Numbered from the stretch's first letter, positions 6,527-15,904 are shown. The stretch is DNA of 64,000 nt from Flavonifractor porci (GCF_037572415.1 NZ_JBBHLB010000019.1:1-64000), one strand, 5' to 3'. Notes: a model not told the origin generated them from the sequence alone. Program-made: numbers and translations.

Positions 6527-9500
6527 TTACTTGCTCCAGATCTCGCTTTCGCCCAGAGTGGCGGTATGGGCGTTAGCGGCCTCCATGACCGCGTAATAGG
6601 CCCAGTGTCGCTTGCTCATATCGGAGAAAGTGTTCAGCTTGCGGAGGTTGTCCGCAATATAGTCCGCATCAGCCTCGCGGCCCAGCAGGCGGTTGACGAT
6701 GGTGACGACCTCGGCGCGGTTGATGGTATCGTCGCCCTTGAAGGTGCCGTCGCCATAGCCCACGATCCAGCCGTGGATGGCTGCATCCTTGATATACTGA
6801 GCAGCCCAGTATCCGTCGGAGACATCCTCAAAGTCCTGGTACTGCTCCATGATCTCAGTGTTGCCGTCGCCGTAGGCGTCAAAGAAACGGACAGCCATGG
6901 CGGTGAACTCTGCGCGGGTAATGGGATCATTGGGGCGGTAGGTCTTGTCGGAATAGCCCACAGCGATGCCGTAGCCGGTCAGGTACTTCACATACCCGGA
7001 GTACCAGGCGTTGGCGGGAATATCCTTGAAGTTGGTCTTTGCCGCCGTGGTAATGGCGTCGCCGTTCTTTTCCGCCAGCAGGCGGGCAAAGATAGCGGAA
7101 GCCTCGGCGCGGCTCATGTCACGGGCGGGACCGAAGGTCCCATCCGTGTAGCCATAGATATACACGCCATGGCGCTCAGTCTCGGCAACTTCGGGAACCG
7201 TCAGCTTGCCGTCCTCATCCGTCTTGCCCTGGGCGGTCTGATTCAGGTCGCCCTTGACGATCACCGTCACATCCTCCTGGGGCTTTTTCCTGTTGTCCGT
7301 GACGGTCACGGTGATGCGGTTGTTCTCATCCATGTCGGTGCCGTCAGGCAGCTTGACCGTGATATTCCCGGTCTTGCCGATGGTAATGTCGGCATCCTTG
7401 ATGGGACGCCCGGTCTCGTAGTCCTCCACCTTGACGGTCAGAGTCCAGCGGTCGCCGTCGGCATCCTCCCAGCCGACAGTGGCGCTGCCGTCGCTGTTGG
7501 TTTTGCCGGTAGTGCCGGGGATGGTGATCTGCCCGGCCTTATCGGTGGTGTCCGCACAGTAGTTGGCGTTTTTGTCGGTGACGGCGATGAACATGCCGGG
7601 AACAGCGGATTTATCCTTTGTCAGCAGGACGGTCACGGTAGTCTGATCGGCGTAATCCAGCAGGCGGCTGTTGGGGAGACGGATGGACAGGGTCTTATCC
7701 TTGTTCAGCGTCACAGTCGCGCCCGCCACAGGATTCGTAGTATCGGTATCGGTGACGATGACCAGGTAGCCGCCCACGACGGCCTCACCCTTGGAATCCG
7801 TGGTGGCCTGGTCGTAGAGCTTTTCAATGGACTCGGTTTCCAGTTTCTCGCCGCAGGTCTCGCATTCCTTATGCTTACTGCCCTCGGAGCTGGTGGTGGG
7901 TTCCTTGTCGATGATCCAGTCGCCGGGCTTATGACCGGCGGCATCGGTGTAGTCGCCCTTGTAGGTGTCGCCGCAGCGGGAACAGGTATAGGTGGTATAG
8001 CCCATTTCGGTGCAGGTGGACGCAGTCACTTCGCCCTTATAGTCGTGGCCCAGCGCGTTTTCAATGACGGCACCGCACTTGGTGCAGAGCTGGGGCTGGG
8101 TGCAGGTGGCAGGGTCGCCGGGAACGTGGCCGTTGGCGGCGTCACCTTCCAGACGGTGATGGCCGCAGCGGACACAGCGGTATTCCATCACGCCCTCGCC
8201 GGTGCAGGTGGCGTTGGTAATAAGTGTCCCCTCATCCCAGCTATGGCCCAGAGGCTCGGTGTAGTCGGTAACGAAGGAGCTGCCGCAGCCCTCGCACAGA
8301 TGGATGGTGCGCCCGCCGGTCTCACAGGCGGCGGGGATGGTATGCGCTTCGTAATTATGAGGCGGAGCGGGGGTAATGTCCTCAATGTGGCGCTCACCGC
8401 AGTTTTTGCACTCCCGGACGGTGTAGCCGGGGCTGGTGCATGTGGCGGCTACGGTGTAGGTCGCAAAGTCATGCTCGCTCTTGGGGGTGGCCGTCACCTT
8501 GACTTGGCCGCAGCGGGAACAGATCTCCAGCAGCTTGCCGTCGGTCTCGCAGGTGGCGTTCCGAACAACAACGCCCTGCCATGTATGGCCCAGGGAGTCC
8601 ACATAGTCCCGCTTCTCGATCTTGCCGCACTCGGTGCAGAGGTAGCGGTCATAGCCGAGGGACAGGCAGGTGGCAGGGGTTCTGTCCAGCAAAATGAAGT
8701 GGTGATTCTCGCCGCAGCCCTTGTCAGAGCAGCAGTTTCCGTCGCAGTCCTTATCCTGACAGCCGCAGTCAGGGTCGCCGCAGCCACAGCCGCAGGAGCC
8801 ATCCTCACTGGGCTGGGTGTCACGGAGCCAGACATAGGCCACGCCGTTTTCAGTCATATCCACACCGTCATAGGTGTAGGTGATCTCATAGTAGACGGTG
8901 TACTGGCCTTCCTCCGTATAGTTGGGAGCGGAGGTCAGGGTACAGGCGTCGGCGCTGCTGCCATAGCGGATCTGCGTCCGCACACCTGCCTCGGACAGAT
9001 CGGTGACGGTGAGGGTATGGGGCTGGCCGTCTACCACGCCGTAATAGTCGGCCACAACGCTCTTGGCGGTGATGTACTCATACTTCTGGTAGTCACAGAG
9101 GGTGCAGTGGTCCACCACGGCAAAGCGGCCGTTGGCAGGCTGGGGCAGAATATCCGTTTCCAGATCGTGCCGCTCCAGGCGGGAGGAGGTCTCATGGTTG
9201 GTGCCGTAGCAGAAACAGCAGTATTCGCCGCCCTTGGTAATGACAGTGTGGTACTTGCTGTCGGCGTACTCGTAGGTCACAGTCTCCGGCAGGTCCTCCA
9301 TGAACTCGGCGGCACAGTCGTACAGCCAGTAGACATTTTTCAGATAGCCGTAGTCGCTCTTGCCCATATTGGTATTCAGAGAACCGCAGTTTTCACAGAC
9401 TGCTTTCGTCCAATGATAGCCGGTATAATAGGCATCCACACCAGGAGTGCCATCCAGAATGGTCCCCAGCGTTTCACCATCGGCACTCATGCCGTTGGAA

Positions 9501-9802
9501 TACTTGACATTTCGGGTCATGGCTGTCTGGCCGTTGCGGGTGTATTCGGGAGTGCGGAACACCTCAAAGGATGTGGGCTTGCCGCACTCGCCGCAGTTGA
9601 AAGTCTCACGGGTCACGACGGCATTGGCATCCAGTTCGTTGGTGCGGTTGTTGGCAGTCAGCCAATGCTCTGCGGGATCATGGTATCCGTTCTCCTGGGC
9701 GGCAAAGGCTGTGGGCATTAAGGAAAACAGCATGACCACCGTGAGCAGTGCGGCCAGCAGACGCTTATGGCTGCAGCGCAGATGATTCGTTTTTTCTTTC
9801 AA
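6527..9802 (-). CDS. Cys-rich repeat surface protein with three SLH domains
   Basis: 1091 residues. A TTG start follows AAGGAGG at about ten bases. The signal peptide has hydrophobic core LLAALLTVVMLFSLMPTAFA. Residues of about 65-330 hold scattered CxxC pairs; about 335-370 form a dense Cys cluster (CGCGCGDPDCGCQDKDC region); about 370-660 contain around seven repeats of roughly 40 residues with the pattern ATC..GY..Y.C..CG; about 670-880 look like Ig-like or carboxypeptidase-regulatory repeats; and the last 200 contain three SLH motifs (for example YGYTDGTFGPARDMSRAEA and VGYSDKTYRPNDPITRAEF). SLH domains anchor proteins to pyruvylated wall polymers, so this is a secreted, wall-bound protein, perhaps an adhesin. 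It is cargo among DNA-processing genes. Confidence 0.9.
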   Translation of the reverse strand: MKEKTNHLRCSHKRLLAALLTVVMLFSLMPTAFAAQENGYHDPAEHWLTANNRTNELDANAVVTRETFNCGECGKPTSFEVFRTPEYTRNGQTAMTRNVKYSNGMSADGETLGTILDGTPGVDAYYTGYHWTKAVCENCGSLNTNMGKSDYGYLKNVYWLYDCAAEFMEDLPETVTYEYADSKYHTVITKGGEYCCFCYGTNHETSSRLERHDLETDILPQPANGRFAVVDHCTLCDYQKYEYITAKSVVADYYGVVDGQPHTLTVTDLSEAGVRTQIRYGSSADACTLTSAPNYTEEGQYTVYYEITYTYDGVDMTENGVAYVWLRDTQPSEDGSCGCGCGDPDCGCQDKDCDGNCCSDKGCGENHHFILLDRTPATCLSLGYDRYLCTECGKIEKRDYVDSLGHTWQGVVVRNATCETDGKLLEICSRCGQVKVTATPKSEHDFATYTVAATCTSPGYTVRECKNCGERHIEDITPAPPHNYEAHTIPAACETGGRTIHLCEGCGSSFVTDYTEPLGHSWDEGTLITNATCTGEGVMEYRCVRCGHHRLEGDAANGHVPGDPATCTQPQLCTKCGAVIENALGHDYKGEVTASTCTEMGYTTYTCSRCGDTYKGDYTDAAGHKPGDWIIDKEPTTSSEGSKHKECETCGEKLETESIEKLYDQATTDSKGEAVVGGYLVIVTDTDTTNPVAGATVTLNKDKTLSIRLPNSRLLDYADQTTVTVLLTKDKSAVPGMFIAVTDKNANYCADTTDKAGQITIPGTTGKTNSDGSATVGWEDADGDRWTLTVKVEDYETGRPIKDADITIGKTGNITVKLPDGTDMDENNRITVTVTDNRKKPQEDVTVIVKGDLNQTAQGKTDEDGKLTVPEVAETERHGVYIYGYTDGTFGPARDMSRAEASAIFARLLAEKNGDAITTAAKTNFKDIPANAWYSGYVKYLTGYGIAVGYSDKTYRPNDPITRAEFTAMAVRFFDAYGDGNTEIMEQYQDFEDVSDGYWAAQYIKDAAIHGWIVGYGDGTFKGDDTINRAEVVTIVNRLLGREADADYIADNLRKLNTFSDMSKRHWAYYAVMEAANAHTATLGESEIWSK

Positions 9803-9902
9803 TTCGGTTGATCCTCCTTATAGATTCTGATTTTGTTTCACGCAGAATATAAATCCGTTTCTTTACTATCGCCCCCTTGTATTATAGAGTAGTAGTTATT
9901 AG

Positions 9903-10115
9903 AGCCCCTCTCCAAGGGCTGTGCTACACTGTAAGGGATGCTGTGGATTGGTGATCGCCTCCTACCACAAGATGGTTCTGGAAAGGTTCCAACCACAGCC
10001 CTTTGCAGTTTTGTTAATCAGTTAAATACCGCCAGACGGTTTATGTGGAACAAGGCTACAAAAGCAAAGTGTTCTGTGGAACAGCATCACAAATTTACCG
10101 TTGGAGGTACTGGTT
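9903..10115 (+). ncRNA. Candidate bridge RNA region of the IS110 element
   Basis: This 213-base stretch upstream of the transposase has no credible gene. It can form a long-range stem from AAGGGCTGTG (9914-9923) and CACAGCCCTT (9994-10003), enclosing GCTGTGG/CCACAGC and smaller hairpins. IS110-group elements are known to encode a structured bridge RNA in the non-coding end upstream of the transposase, which guides target and donor recognition. The assignment here is by position and foldability only; specificity loops were not matched to target sequences. Confidence 0.5.
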
Positions 10116-11294
10116 ATGGTCGTTTCCGTTGGTATCGATGTGGCAAAGGACAAGCACGACTGCTTTATTCAGAATTCTGAGGGCGAAGTCCTGGCGGATG
10201 TGTTCACCATCTCTAACAATATGGATGGCTTTCATACGCTGTTGGAGAAGATTCAGGCCTGTATCGCACCTCAGGACAAAATAAGAGTAGGGCTTGAGGC
10301 AACCGGACATTACAGCTACAATCTGCTGGGGTTTCTTTTGGACAATGGTCTGGCCACCTATGTCTTGAATCCCTTACGCACAAACCTCTACCGGAAAAGT
10401 CTCAGCCTCAGAAAGACCAAAACCGACCGTGTGGATGCACGAACAATTGCGGCTATGCTGTTATCCGATGCAGGCCTCAAACCCTACACGAATACAGCAT
10501 ACCACAACGAAGAACTAAAGTCACTCACCAGATATCGTTTTGACAAAGTAAAAGAGCGCGCCAAGCTGAAAAGCTCGGTTTCCAGACTGGTCTGCATCCT
10601 GTTTCCTGAGTTGGAGAAACTGGTTCCAACGCTCCACATGGCCTCTGTCTATGCCCTGCTGGAGGAGTTTCCGGGAGCCAAACAGGTTGCCCGAGCACAC
10701 CTGACAAGCCTCAAATCTCTTTTGGAGAAGGCCTCTAAGGGCCGTTACAAGCGAGATATGGCATTGTCAATTCGGGATGCTGCACGAATGTCCATTGGTT
10801 CCAGAATGCCTGCCAAATCTCTGGAATTGCAGCATACCATCCGGCTTATTCGGGAACTGGATGCTGAAATCCATGAAATTGAAGCTGAGATTGAGACCAT
10901 GATGGACGAGATCCGGTCTCCCATCATGACCATCCCCGGCATTGGCTACCGCATGGGCGCCATGATCCTGGCTGAAGCGGGGGATCTGTCACGCTTTGAC
11001 TCTCCGGACAAGCTACTGGCTTATGCTGGTATGTCACCGTCTACTTACCAGTCCGGACAATTGAATAACTGTTACCCGCACATGGAGAAACGGGGCTCCA
11101 GATATCTGCGTTACGCACTTTTCAACGCCACCAAGTATGTCTGCCTTTGGGACCCAACCTTTTCCGCTTATCTCGCAAAGAAACGGGCAGAGGGCAAGCA
11201 CTACAATGTGGCCATCTCCCACGCAGCCAAGAAGTTGGTGCGGCTTATCTTCGCCATGGAGAAATCCAGGCAGCCCTATCGCTCAGCGGCTTGA
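10116..11294 (+). CDS. IS110-family transposase (DEDD recombinase)
   Basis: 392 residues. I chose the ATG at 10116 because GGAGG lies eight bases upstream and the product begins with the canonical VSVGIDVAKDKHD. The N-terminal DEDD/RuvC-like domain has Asp in GIDVAKD, Glu in GLEATGHYS and Asp residues in KTDRVDARTIA. A coiled middle follows, then the C-terminal Tnp_20 domain with IPGIGYRMGAMILAEAGD and the AGMSPSTYQSG serine motif, ending in KRGSRYLRYALFNAT. All catalytic signatures are intact and there is no frameshift, so the copy is probably active. Confidence 0.95.
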   Translation: MVVSVGIDVAKDKHDCFIQNSEGEVLADVFTISNNMDGFHTLLEKIQACIAPQDKIRVGLEATGHYSYNLLGFLLDNGLATYVLNPLRTNLYRKSLSLRKTKTDRVDARTIAAMLLSDAGLKPYTNTAYHNEELKSLTRYRFDKVKERAKLKSSVSRLVCILFPELEKLVPTLHMASVYALLEEFPGAKQVARAHLTSLKSLLEKASKGRYKRDMALSIRDAARMSIGSRMPAKSLELQHTIRLIRELDAEIHEIEAEIETMMDEIRSPIMTIPGIGYRMGAMILAEAGDLSRFDSPDKLLAYAGMSPSTYQSGQLNNCYPHMEKRGSRYLRYALFNATKYVCLWDPTFSAYLAKKRAEGKHYNVAISHAAKKLVRLIFAMEKSRQPYRSAA

Positions 11295-11389
11295 GCCATC
11301 TATTTGAATAGACAGCGGGGGTCTGATAAGACCTCAGCTTTGCTATACCCTTTTTTGAACCATCTGCCTGTGAGCACTTCCACTCATTT

Positions 11390-12301
11390 TCAGGGTTGAC
11401 TTTTAATAGTTAATCTTTCCGGATTTCGTGTTCTCTTTTGCAGATATTCATTCCAGTCCTTACTTTGGGGCGGAAGCTGCCGGGATACGGTGAAGCCCTT
11501 GGCCGAATAGGTTTCCTGCATTTGTTTTGCAGCCGCCTGACCCCAGCGGTCATTGTCCAGACACAGTTCGATATGCCGGAGCCGGGGATGATCCCGCAGA
11601 TATGTTGCCAGCGCACCGTCATGGAGACAGCAAAGCGCCACCGCGTTTCCACGCAGATTGCGGTGCAGTGTGCAGTAGCTCATCAGGTCAATGGGGGCTT
11701 CAAATACGAACACCGTATCGCTGTCGGAAGAGTATGGCAGGCGGAACCCGATGGACTTGTCGCTGCCGGGGACGTCACCCTTGAAGCTGCCGCCCTGGTC
11801 ATAGGTCCCGCGCTGGTTGGCGAAGACGGCTTTGCCGGTTTCGTCATAGCCCACGAACACGCAGTTGTGGTGCTGAGCATCCTCATACAGCAGACCACTG
11901 GCGATGAATGACCGAATGACCTGGGATGCAATGCCGCGCTTACGCAGGTAGGCAAAGACGCGGCGTTGATCCCCATGGGCCTCTGGCAGTTTGAAGGGCT
12001 TGGGCAGTTCTTCGCTGACGGTGGAGAGCCGGTGCTCCGGCTGCGTTGCGGGAGCGTCCCGTATGCGGCCATGGAAGCCCAGCAGATACTCAACCGCCTC
12101 CGGGAAACTCTTTCCACAGAAATGCTGAAGGAAAGTAATGGCGTCCCCGCCGACCTTCTCGGAATAGCGGTACCAGGTGCGGCGGTTTTTAATGCGCAGG
12201 CTGTCCATCTCTTTGGTAGTGTGATAGCGCCCGATCCGTATCACCTGGTAGCCAAGGGCTGACAGCAGGTCCGGCAGGTCTGTGCCGCGGGCGATCTCCA
12301 T
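11390..12301 (-). CDS. DUF3991/Toprim domain protein
   Basis: 303 residues. The N-terminal half has the DUF3991-type pattern (TDLPDLLSALGYQVIRIGRYHTTKEMDSLRI, then WYRYSEKVGGDAITFLQHF). The C-terminal half is Toprim-like: VFVFEAPIDLMSY (acidic Glu), then ELCLDNDRWG (DxD). Such primase-like proteins are usual on Clostridia conjugative elements and may prime DNA synthesis after transfer. The frame continues upstream of the ATG (IIRAEPAGNRFSEQE) to a TGA without a standard start, so a rare upstream start is possible. The gene ends about 95 bases from the IS110 stop codon. Confidence 0.85.
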   Translation of the reverse strand: MEIARGTDLPDLLSALGYQVIRIGRYHTTKEMDSLRIKNRRTWYRYSEKVGGDAITFLQHFCGKSFPEAVEYLLGFHGRIRDAPATQPEHRLSTVSEELPKPFKLPEAHGDQRRVFAYLRKRGIASQVIRSFIASGLLYEDAQHHNCVFVGYDETGKAVFANQRGTYDQGGSFKGDVPGSDKSIGFRLPYSSDSDTVFVFEAPIDLMSYCTLHRNLRGNAVALCCLHDGALATYLRDHPRLRHIELCLDNDRWGQAAAKQMQETYSAKGFTVSRQLPPQSKDWNEYLQKRTRNPERLTIKSQP

Positions 12302-12430
12302 TTCCTGTTCGGAGAAACGGTTTCCGGCGGGTTCTGCTCGGATGATTACTCACCTCGATTCTCAAAGGGAAAGACTTGCCCGCGGCATCCGCTCAAGGAT
12401 GCCGCGGGCAACAGGTGTGATATGGATTTG

Positions 12431-12811
12431 TTATGCGGGTTCGGATTCTGCAGAGTCAGCCTCGGTGGAAGTGTCCTCTGCCGTTTCTGCAGCTTCCTCT
12501 GCCTGCAGTTCTGACTGCTGCAGAGCTTCTTCGATGAGCCCTAGGACGAAGTCCCGCTGGGTCAGCTTTTTGCCGGTGCGGGCGCTCTCGCGGGCCAGGT
12601 GCGCTTTGATGCGCTGGAAAAGTTCCTTGTCAATTTGGAATGCCAGTGTTCTCGTCTGTGCCATGGTTTTGTTCCCTCCGTTGTTGTAATACGCTGTGAG
12701 CAGCTCTGTCATGTATTCGCCCAGCGATTGGTTTGCCGCAATACGTTCTGCCGTCACCCTGGCATGCAGGGATTCCGGGATAGGCGCTGTCAGGCTTTTT
12801 GTCCGTTCCAT
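12431..12811 (-). CDS. Two-part RHH-like DNA-binding protein
   Basis: 126 residues from the ATG at 12811, nine bases after GGAGG; a longer frame to 12844 has no such site. Two similar segments look like ribbon-helix-helix or CopG-type folds: TKSLTAPIPESLHARVTAERIAANQ with SLGEYMTELLTAYY, and RTLAFQIDKELFQRIKAHL with TQRDFVLGLIEEAL. The tail is strongly acidic (Glu/Ala/Ser/Thr). It is probably a DNA-binding regulator or accessory transfer protein of the element; the exact role is unknown. Confidence 0.65.
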   Translation of the reverse strand: MERTKSLTAPIPESLHARVTAERIAANQSLGEYMTELLTAYYNNGGNKTMAQTRTLAFQIDKELFQRIKAHLARESARTGKKLTQRDFVLGLIEEALQQSELQAEEAAETAEDTSTEADSAESEPA

Positions 12812-12922
12812 CTGTGTTTCCTCCTTTTCCGGCTTGCAACGCAAGTATAGCCGGAAAGCCGGGTCAAAGCTATTACCAATACCACCAAGGAATCATGGAC
12901 AAAGCAAGCAAATGCAATAGTT

Positions 12923-14872
12923 TTAGAGGTTTTCATGTGAAGTGCCGCCGAAGTAGGCGGTATCCTTTTTGGCACGATAGAATCTGGCGGTTTCCCGCAG
13001 GCTGGAAGTCACCGGCATGTCCGGCAGCGCCTCCCGCATGGCTTCAAAATACCGATGGCCACGGGCGGAACGGGAGTCCAGCACCGCCACGACACAGGTG
13101 TCACTCTCTGTGCGGATGGCCCTGCCAAAGCCCTGCTTCAGCTTGATCTGCATCTCCGGAACGACCACTGCCTGGATGAAGGCACGGAGGGTGGGATAGT
13201 TTTCCCGCTCTTTTTCTTTTACAGCGTCCGGGTATGCAAACGGCAGCCTGGGGATGATAAGCATGGACACGCAGTCGCCGGGGAAGTCCATTCCCTCCCA
13301 CGCCGCGCCCGTGGCCAAGAGAATGCTGCCGGGAGCGGCACGGAATTCCGTCAGGATTTGGGACGGGTTGCGGCCCATGGTGAACACGGGATGCGGCAGC
13401 TCCATTTCCCGCAGGCGCTCCTTCACAGCGGACATGGCGATATATGAGGTGAACAGCACCAGTGTATGTCCGTGGGAGGCTTTTACAAGGTCGCTGATCT
13501 GCACCGTCAGTTCGTCGTAGTAGTCCACCACGTTGTTCTCACCAAACTTCGGCGGAGCGGGCGGCAGGTACAAAAGACAGTTTTCCCGGTAATCAAAGGG
13601 GGACGGGGACACCGATTCCACCACGCGGTGGTTTGCAGACAGCCCGGTGGCGGAACGAAAACGCCCGAAATCCTGCCCGACAGACAGTGTCCCGGAGGTC
13701 AGGATCATGGGCTGCTCCACACACCACAGCGTTTGCCGGAGCTGCGTGGTCAGGTCGGAAACCGTTCCGCACAGCATGGAACCGCCCTTTTCCCGGTCTG
13801 TGGCATAGAAGATCATGTCCTGGTTTCCCGCACAAAAGAGAGAAACGGCGGCGGAGACCGTCATCAGGTAGCGCCATGTTTCCCATGTCAGGAGCCGGTT
13901 CAGCTGCTGGTGGATCACCGTCAGGATATGGTGGGGGGATTCCAGCAGTGTCCGGTACGCTTCAAAATCTTCTCCTTCTTCCACGGGGGTGGACAATTTG
14001 TCCAGCAGGGGCTGGACGGAGTCTGTCAGGAGTTCCGCGGCCAGAACGAAGCGCTCGGTCCGAAGCCGGCGGACCAGGTCGGTGAGATCGTCTGCCGCCA
14101 GCGTCACGCCGAACATCTGCCGGGCTGTTTCCGGCAGCTTGTGGGCTTCATCGATGATGTACACGGCGCTGTCTCGCAGGATAGGCCGCTTCTGCTGGCT
14201 GCGATGGATCATATCCGCCAGCAGCAGGTTGTGGTTGCAGATCTGGATCGTGTACTGCCCGTTCCGGCATTCCTCCAGAAAGCGGCGGTACCGGCAGTCC
14301 TCCTTCCCGCAGGCACAGTGCTGGGGAACGCAAACACGCTCCCGGTCATAACCGCTCATCCCGGACAGCTTGTCCAGATCCAGGACCTGCTTGGCGGAGA
14401 GAAGGGCATGCCTCGCTTTGGGATTCTTGTTGCTCAGCGTCACTTGACGGATACGTCGGTCCAGCCGCATGTCGCAGGCATAGTGGGATTTTCCTTTGCG
14501 GATGACCGCCTGAATTGGGCGGTCGATTAGTCCATGGGTCAGCAGCACGGAAGACAGAAACGGCAGGTACTCGTTCTGGATCGCATTCTGCAATGCGATG
14601 CTGGAGGTGGATATCAGGACAGGGCGGTGGGTATCTCCCTCCGCAGCCCGGTACTTCTCCAGCATAATACCGGCGACCAGGTAGGAAAAGGTCTTACCGA
14701 TGCCGGTTCCTGCGTCGCACAGGGCAATGCTGCCGTCCAGCATGGCGTCCAGCATACTGTGGCACAGCCGGATCTGCTCCGGACGCTGTGCCATGCCGTT
14801 TTGAGGAAGCAATTCCCGGAAAATACACTCGATCTCATCATGGGCTTGCTGTTTGGTAAATAAGACGTTCAT
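12923..14872 (-). CDS. DinG/XPD-type ATP-dependent helicase
   Basis: 649 residues from the ATG at 14872; a TTG at 14881 is an alternative. Walker A is GTGIGKTF near residues 55-62, the DEAH box is YIIDEAHKLPE, and the helicase C-terminal motif VI is QGFGRAIR. Four cysteines between them (ACDMR, then VCVPQHCACGKEDC) fit the iron-sulfur cluster of the XPD/DinG family. It should unwind DNA 5' to 3' and may help element replication or clearance of protein roadblocks. Elements of this type usually carry one such gene. Confidence 0.9.
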   Translation of the reverse strand: MNVLFTKQQAHDEIECIFRELLPQNGMAQRPEQIRLCHSMLDAMLDGSIALCDAGTGIGKTFSYLVAGIMLEKYRAAEGDTHRPVLISTSSIALQNAIQNEYLPFLSSVLLTHGLIDRPIQAVIRKGKSHYACDMRLDRRIRQVTLSNKNPKARHALLSAKQVLDLDKLSGMSGYDRERVCVPQHCACGKEDCRYRRFLEECRNGQYTIQICNHNLLLADMIHRSQQKRPILRDSAVYIIDEAHKLPETARQMFGVTLAADDLTDLVRRLRTERFVLAAELLTDSVQPLLDKLSTPVEEGEDFEAYRTLLESPHHILTVIHQQLNRLLTWETWRYLMTVSAAVSLFCAGNQDMIFYATDREKGGSMLCGTVSDLTTQLRQTLWCVEQPMILTSGTLSVGQDFGRFRSATGLSANHRVVESVSPSPFDYRENCLLYLPPAPPKFGENNVVDYYDELTVQISDLVKASHGHTLVLFTSYIAMSAVKERLREMELPHPVFTMGRNPSQILTEFRAAPGSILLATGAAWEGMDFPGDCVSMLIIPRLPFAYPDAVKEKERENYPTLRAFIQAVVVPEMQIKLKQGFGRAIRTESDTCVVAVLDSRSARGHRYFEAMREALPDMPVTSSLRETARFYRAKKDTAYFGGTSHENL

Positions 14873-15283
14873 ATTGATCAAATCCTCGTATATTTCTTTT
14901 TCGTCAGTTTCTCATCGCATTTGCAGCTCGCCCCCCGATGAGTCGGGAACAATACGGACAGGTTTCCGGCAGAAACCTCACGGGCATGTTTTCGGGATCT
15001 CTACTGCTTTCAATCCCGAAGCAGCACCGCCTGTCTTACGCGCAGGCCAAAGCATGGTGTGTCATTATGGGAACAGCCCTCACGCACATTCGGCCTGCCA
15101 AAGCCAGACACAGGCTGAATCGCTCTCCGCCGACAAAAACTCTGCCGTCGGGTCGTGGCGCGCACTGTGGGGTGAGGAACGGTTCGGTGTGATCCGTATT
15201 GCTGGTATGAAATTCTCAAGGAACAGCGGAGGGGTGATTTTCCCCTTCGCTGTCCTCCCGAAAAAGTGGTGGGGTGAATACCC
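14873..15283 (-). other. 411-base region without a confident gene
   Basis: Between the helicase and the sigma-like gene I find no reading frame with a good ribosome site. A 27-codon frame at 14904-14987 (minus) encodes MPVRFLPETCPYCSRLIGGR and ends in MRN; its CPYC pair looks like half a zinc ribbon and may be a remnant, since an overlapping frame begins MKAVEIPKTCP. A hairpin can form from ACAGCGGAGGGG and the pairing stretch CCCCTTCGCTGT (about 15222-15253), next to a 30-base repeat at 15254-15283. The region could hold regulatory RNA or a transfer origin, but neither can be shown. Confidence 0.4.
15254..15283 (-). repeat. 30-base element repeat, copy 1
   Basis: Reading on minus it begins GGGTATTCACCC and ends CGGGAGG, immediately after the sigma-like gene stop. 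It matches copy 2 (17394-17423, plus strand) at about 24 of 30 positions without gaps. Confidence 0.75.
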
Positions 15284-15778
15284 TTAATCCGAAAATTTTT
15301 CAAAAAACTTTTTCATGTCCCGCAGAATGCGATCCCGGCGCTTGATCACGGCATGCTGGGTGACGCCGATGCGCCCGGCATACGCTCTGGTGGACACATG
15401 GTCATAGAACAGGGCGGTGATGAGCTGCCGGTCCTCGTCTTTCAGAGAAATGAGCGCGCCCAGCAGCATGTCTGCCATCTTTTCTGTTTCCTCGGCATCC
15501 TCGGTTTTCAGAAAGCTGTCCTCGGCGCTGGGGGTGGCGTCCGCACCCACATAGTCGAGTTGAACGCCGTCCTCCTTCATCTGATCCAGGGAGAGAAGTT
15601 TTCCGGTGGGAGCGTCCTCCATCAGATAACGCTCCCGTCTGTCCATTTGGGAGTAGTCCAGATACACTTCCTCTGTGACCTCCACGTCCACACCGTCCAC
15701 GGTGATGATATTGGCGATGACCTCGCCGTTTTCGTTTTTGATCCGTCTGTAATTGCGGCTTTCCTGCCATTTTTCCAT
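15284..15778 (-). CDS. Sigma-70-like (region 4) regulatory protein
   Basis: 164 residues. The C-terminal part, ISLKDEDRQLITALFYDHVSTR then AYAGRIGVTQHAVIKRRDRIL, is a helix-turn-helix like sigma-70 region 4. The N-terminal half is acidic with no obvious region 2. Similar small sigma-like proteins sit near the regulatory end of many Firmicutes conjugative transposons. It probably helps control element gene expression. It ends in FFEKFSD, directly followed by the 30-base repeat. Confidence 0.75.
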   Translation of the reverse strand: MEKWQESRNYRRIKNENGEVIANIITVDGVDVEVTEEVYLDYSQMDRRERYLMEDAPTGKLLSLDQMKEDGVQLDYVGADATPSAEDSFLKTEDAEETEKMADMLLGALISLKDEDRQLITALFYDHVSTRAYAGRIGVTQHAVIKRRDRILRDMKKFFEKFSD

Positions 15779-15904
15779 GCTGTGATCTCCAATCTCAGAT
15801 TTTTGTGGGGGAATCTGAGGTCGGGATCACGGGTATTTCGCTATGTAGGGCTGCCAGGTATCGCGCATTCTTTGCCTTTCCGCCCTTTAGCCGCAGAAAG
15901 GCAC

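Larger units (their letters stand above)
9902..11380 (+). mobile_element. IS110-family insertion sequence (ends approximate)
   Basis: The transposase gene 10116-11294 is flanked by non-coding DNA of about 210 bases on the left and about 85 on the right. IS110 elements have no obvious terminal inverted repeats, and I see none, so the ends are set by where neighbouring-gene sequence stops making sense. It runs opposite to the element's main gene direction, between the SLH gene promoter region and the Toprim gene. Confidence 0.8.

Noticed and set aside
6566..9721. Very long open frame on plus opposite the SLH gene
   Set aside because: It is rich in Gly, Ala, Val and Ile, has no family motifs or ribosome site, and is the antisense of a gene with signal peptide and SLH domains.
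14853..15287. 144-codon plus-strand frame in the gap before the sigma-like gene
   Set aside because: No ribosome site or family resemblance; direction opposes the element genes and it overlaps the helicase start.
15010..15303. 97-codon minus-strand frame after the sigma-like gene
   Set aside because: It starts inside the sigma-like coding end, has no ribosome site, and its product is Arg-rich without a recognisable fold.
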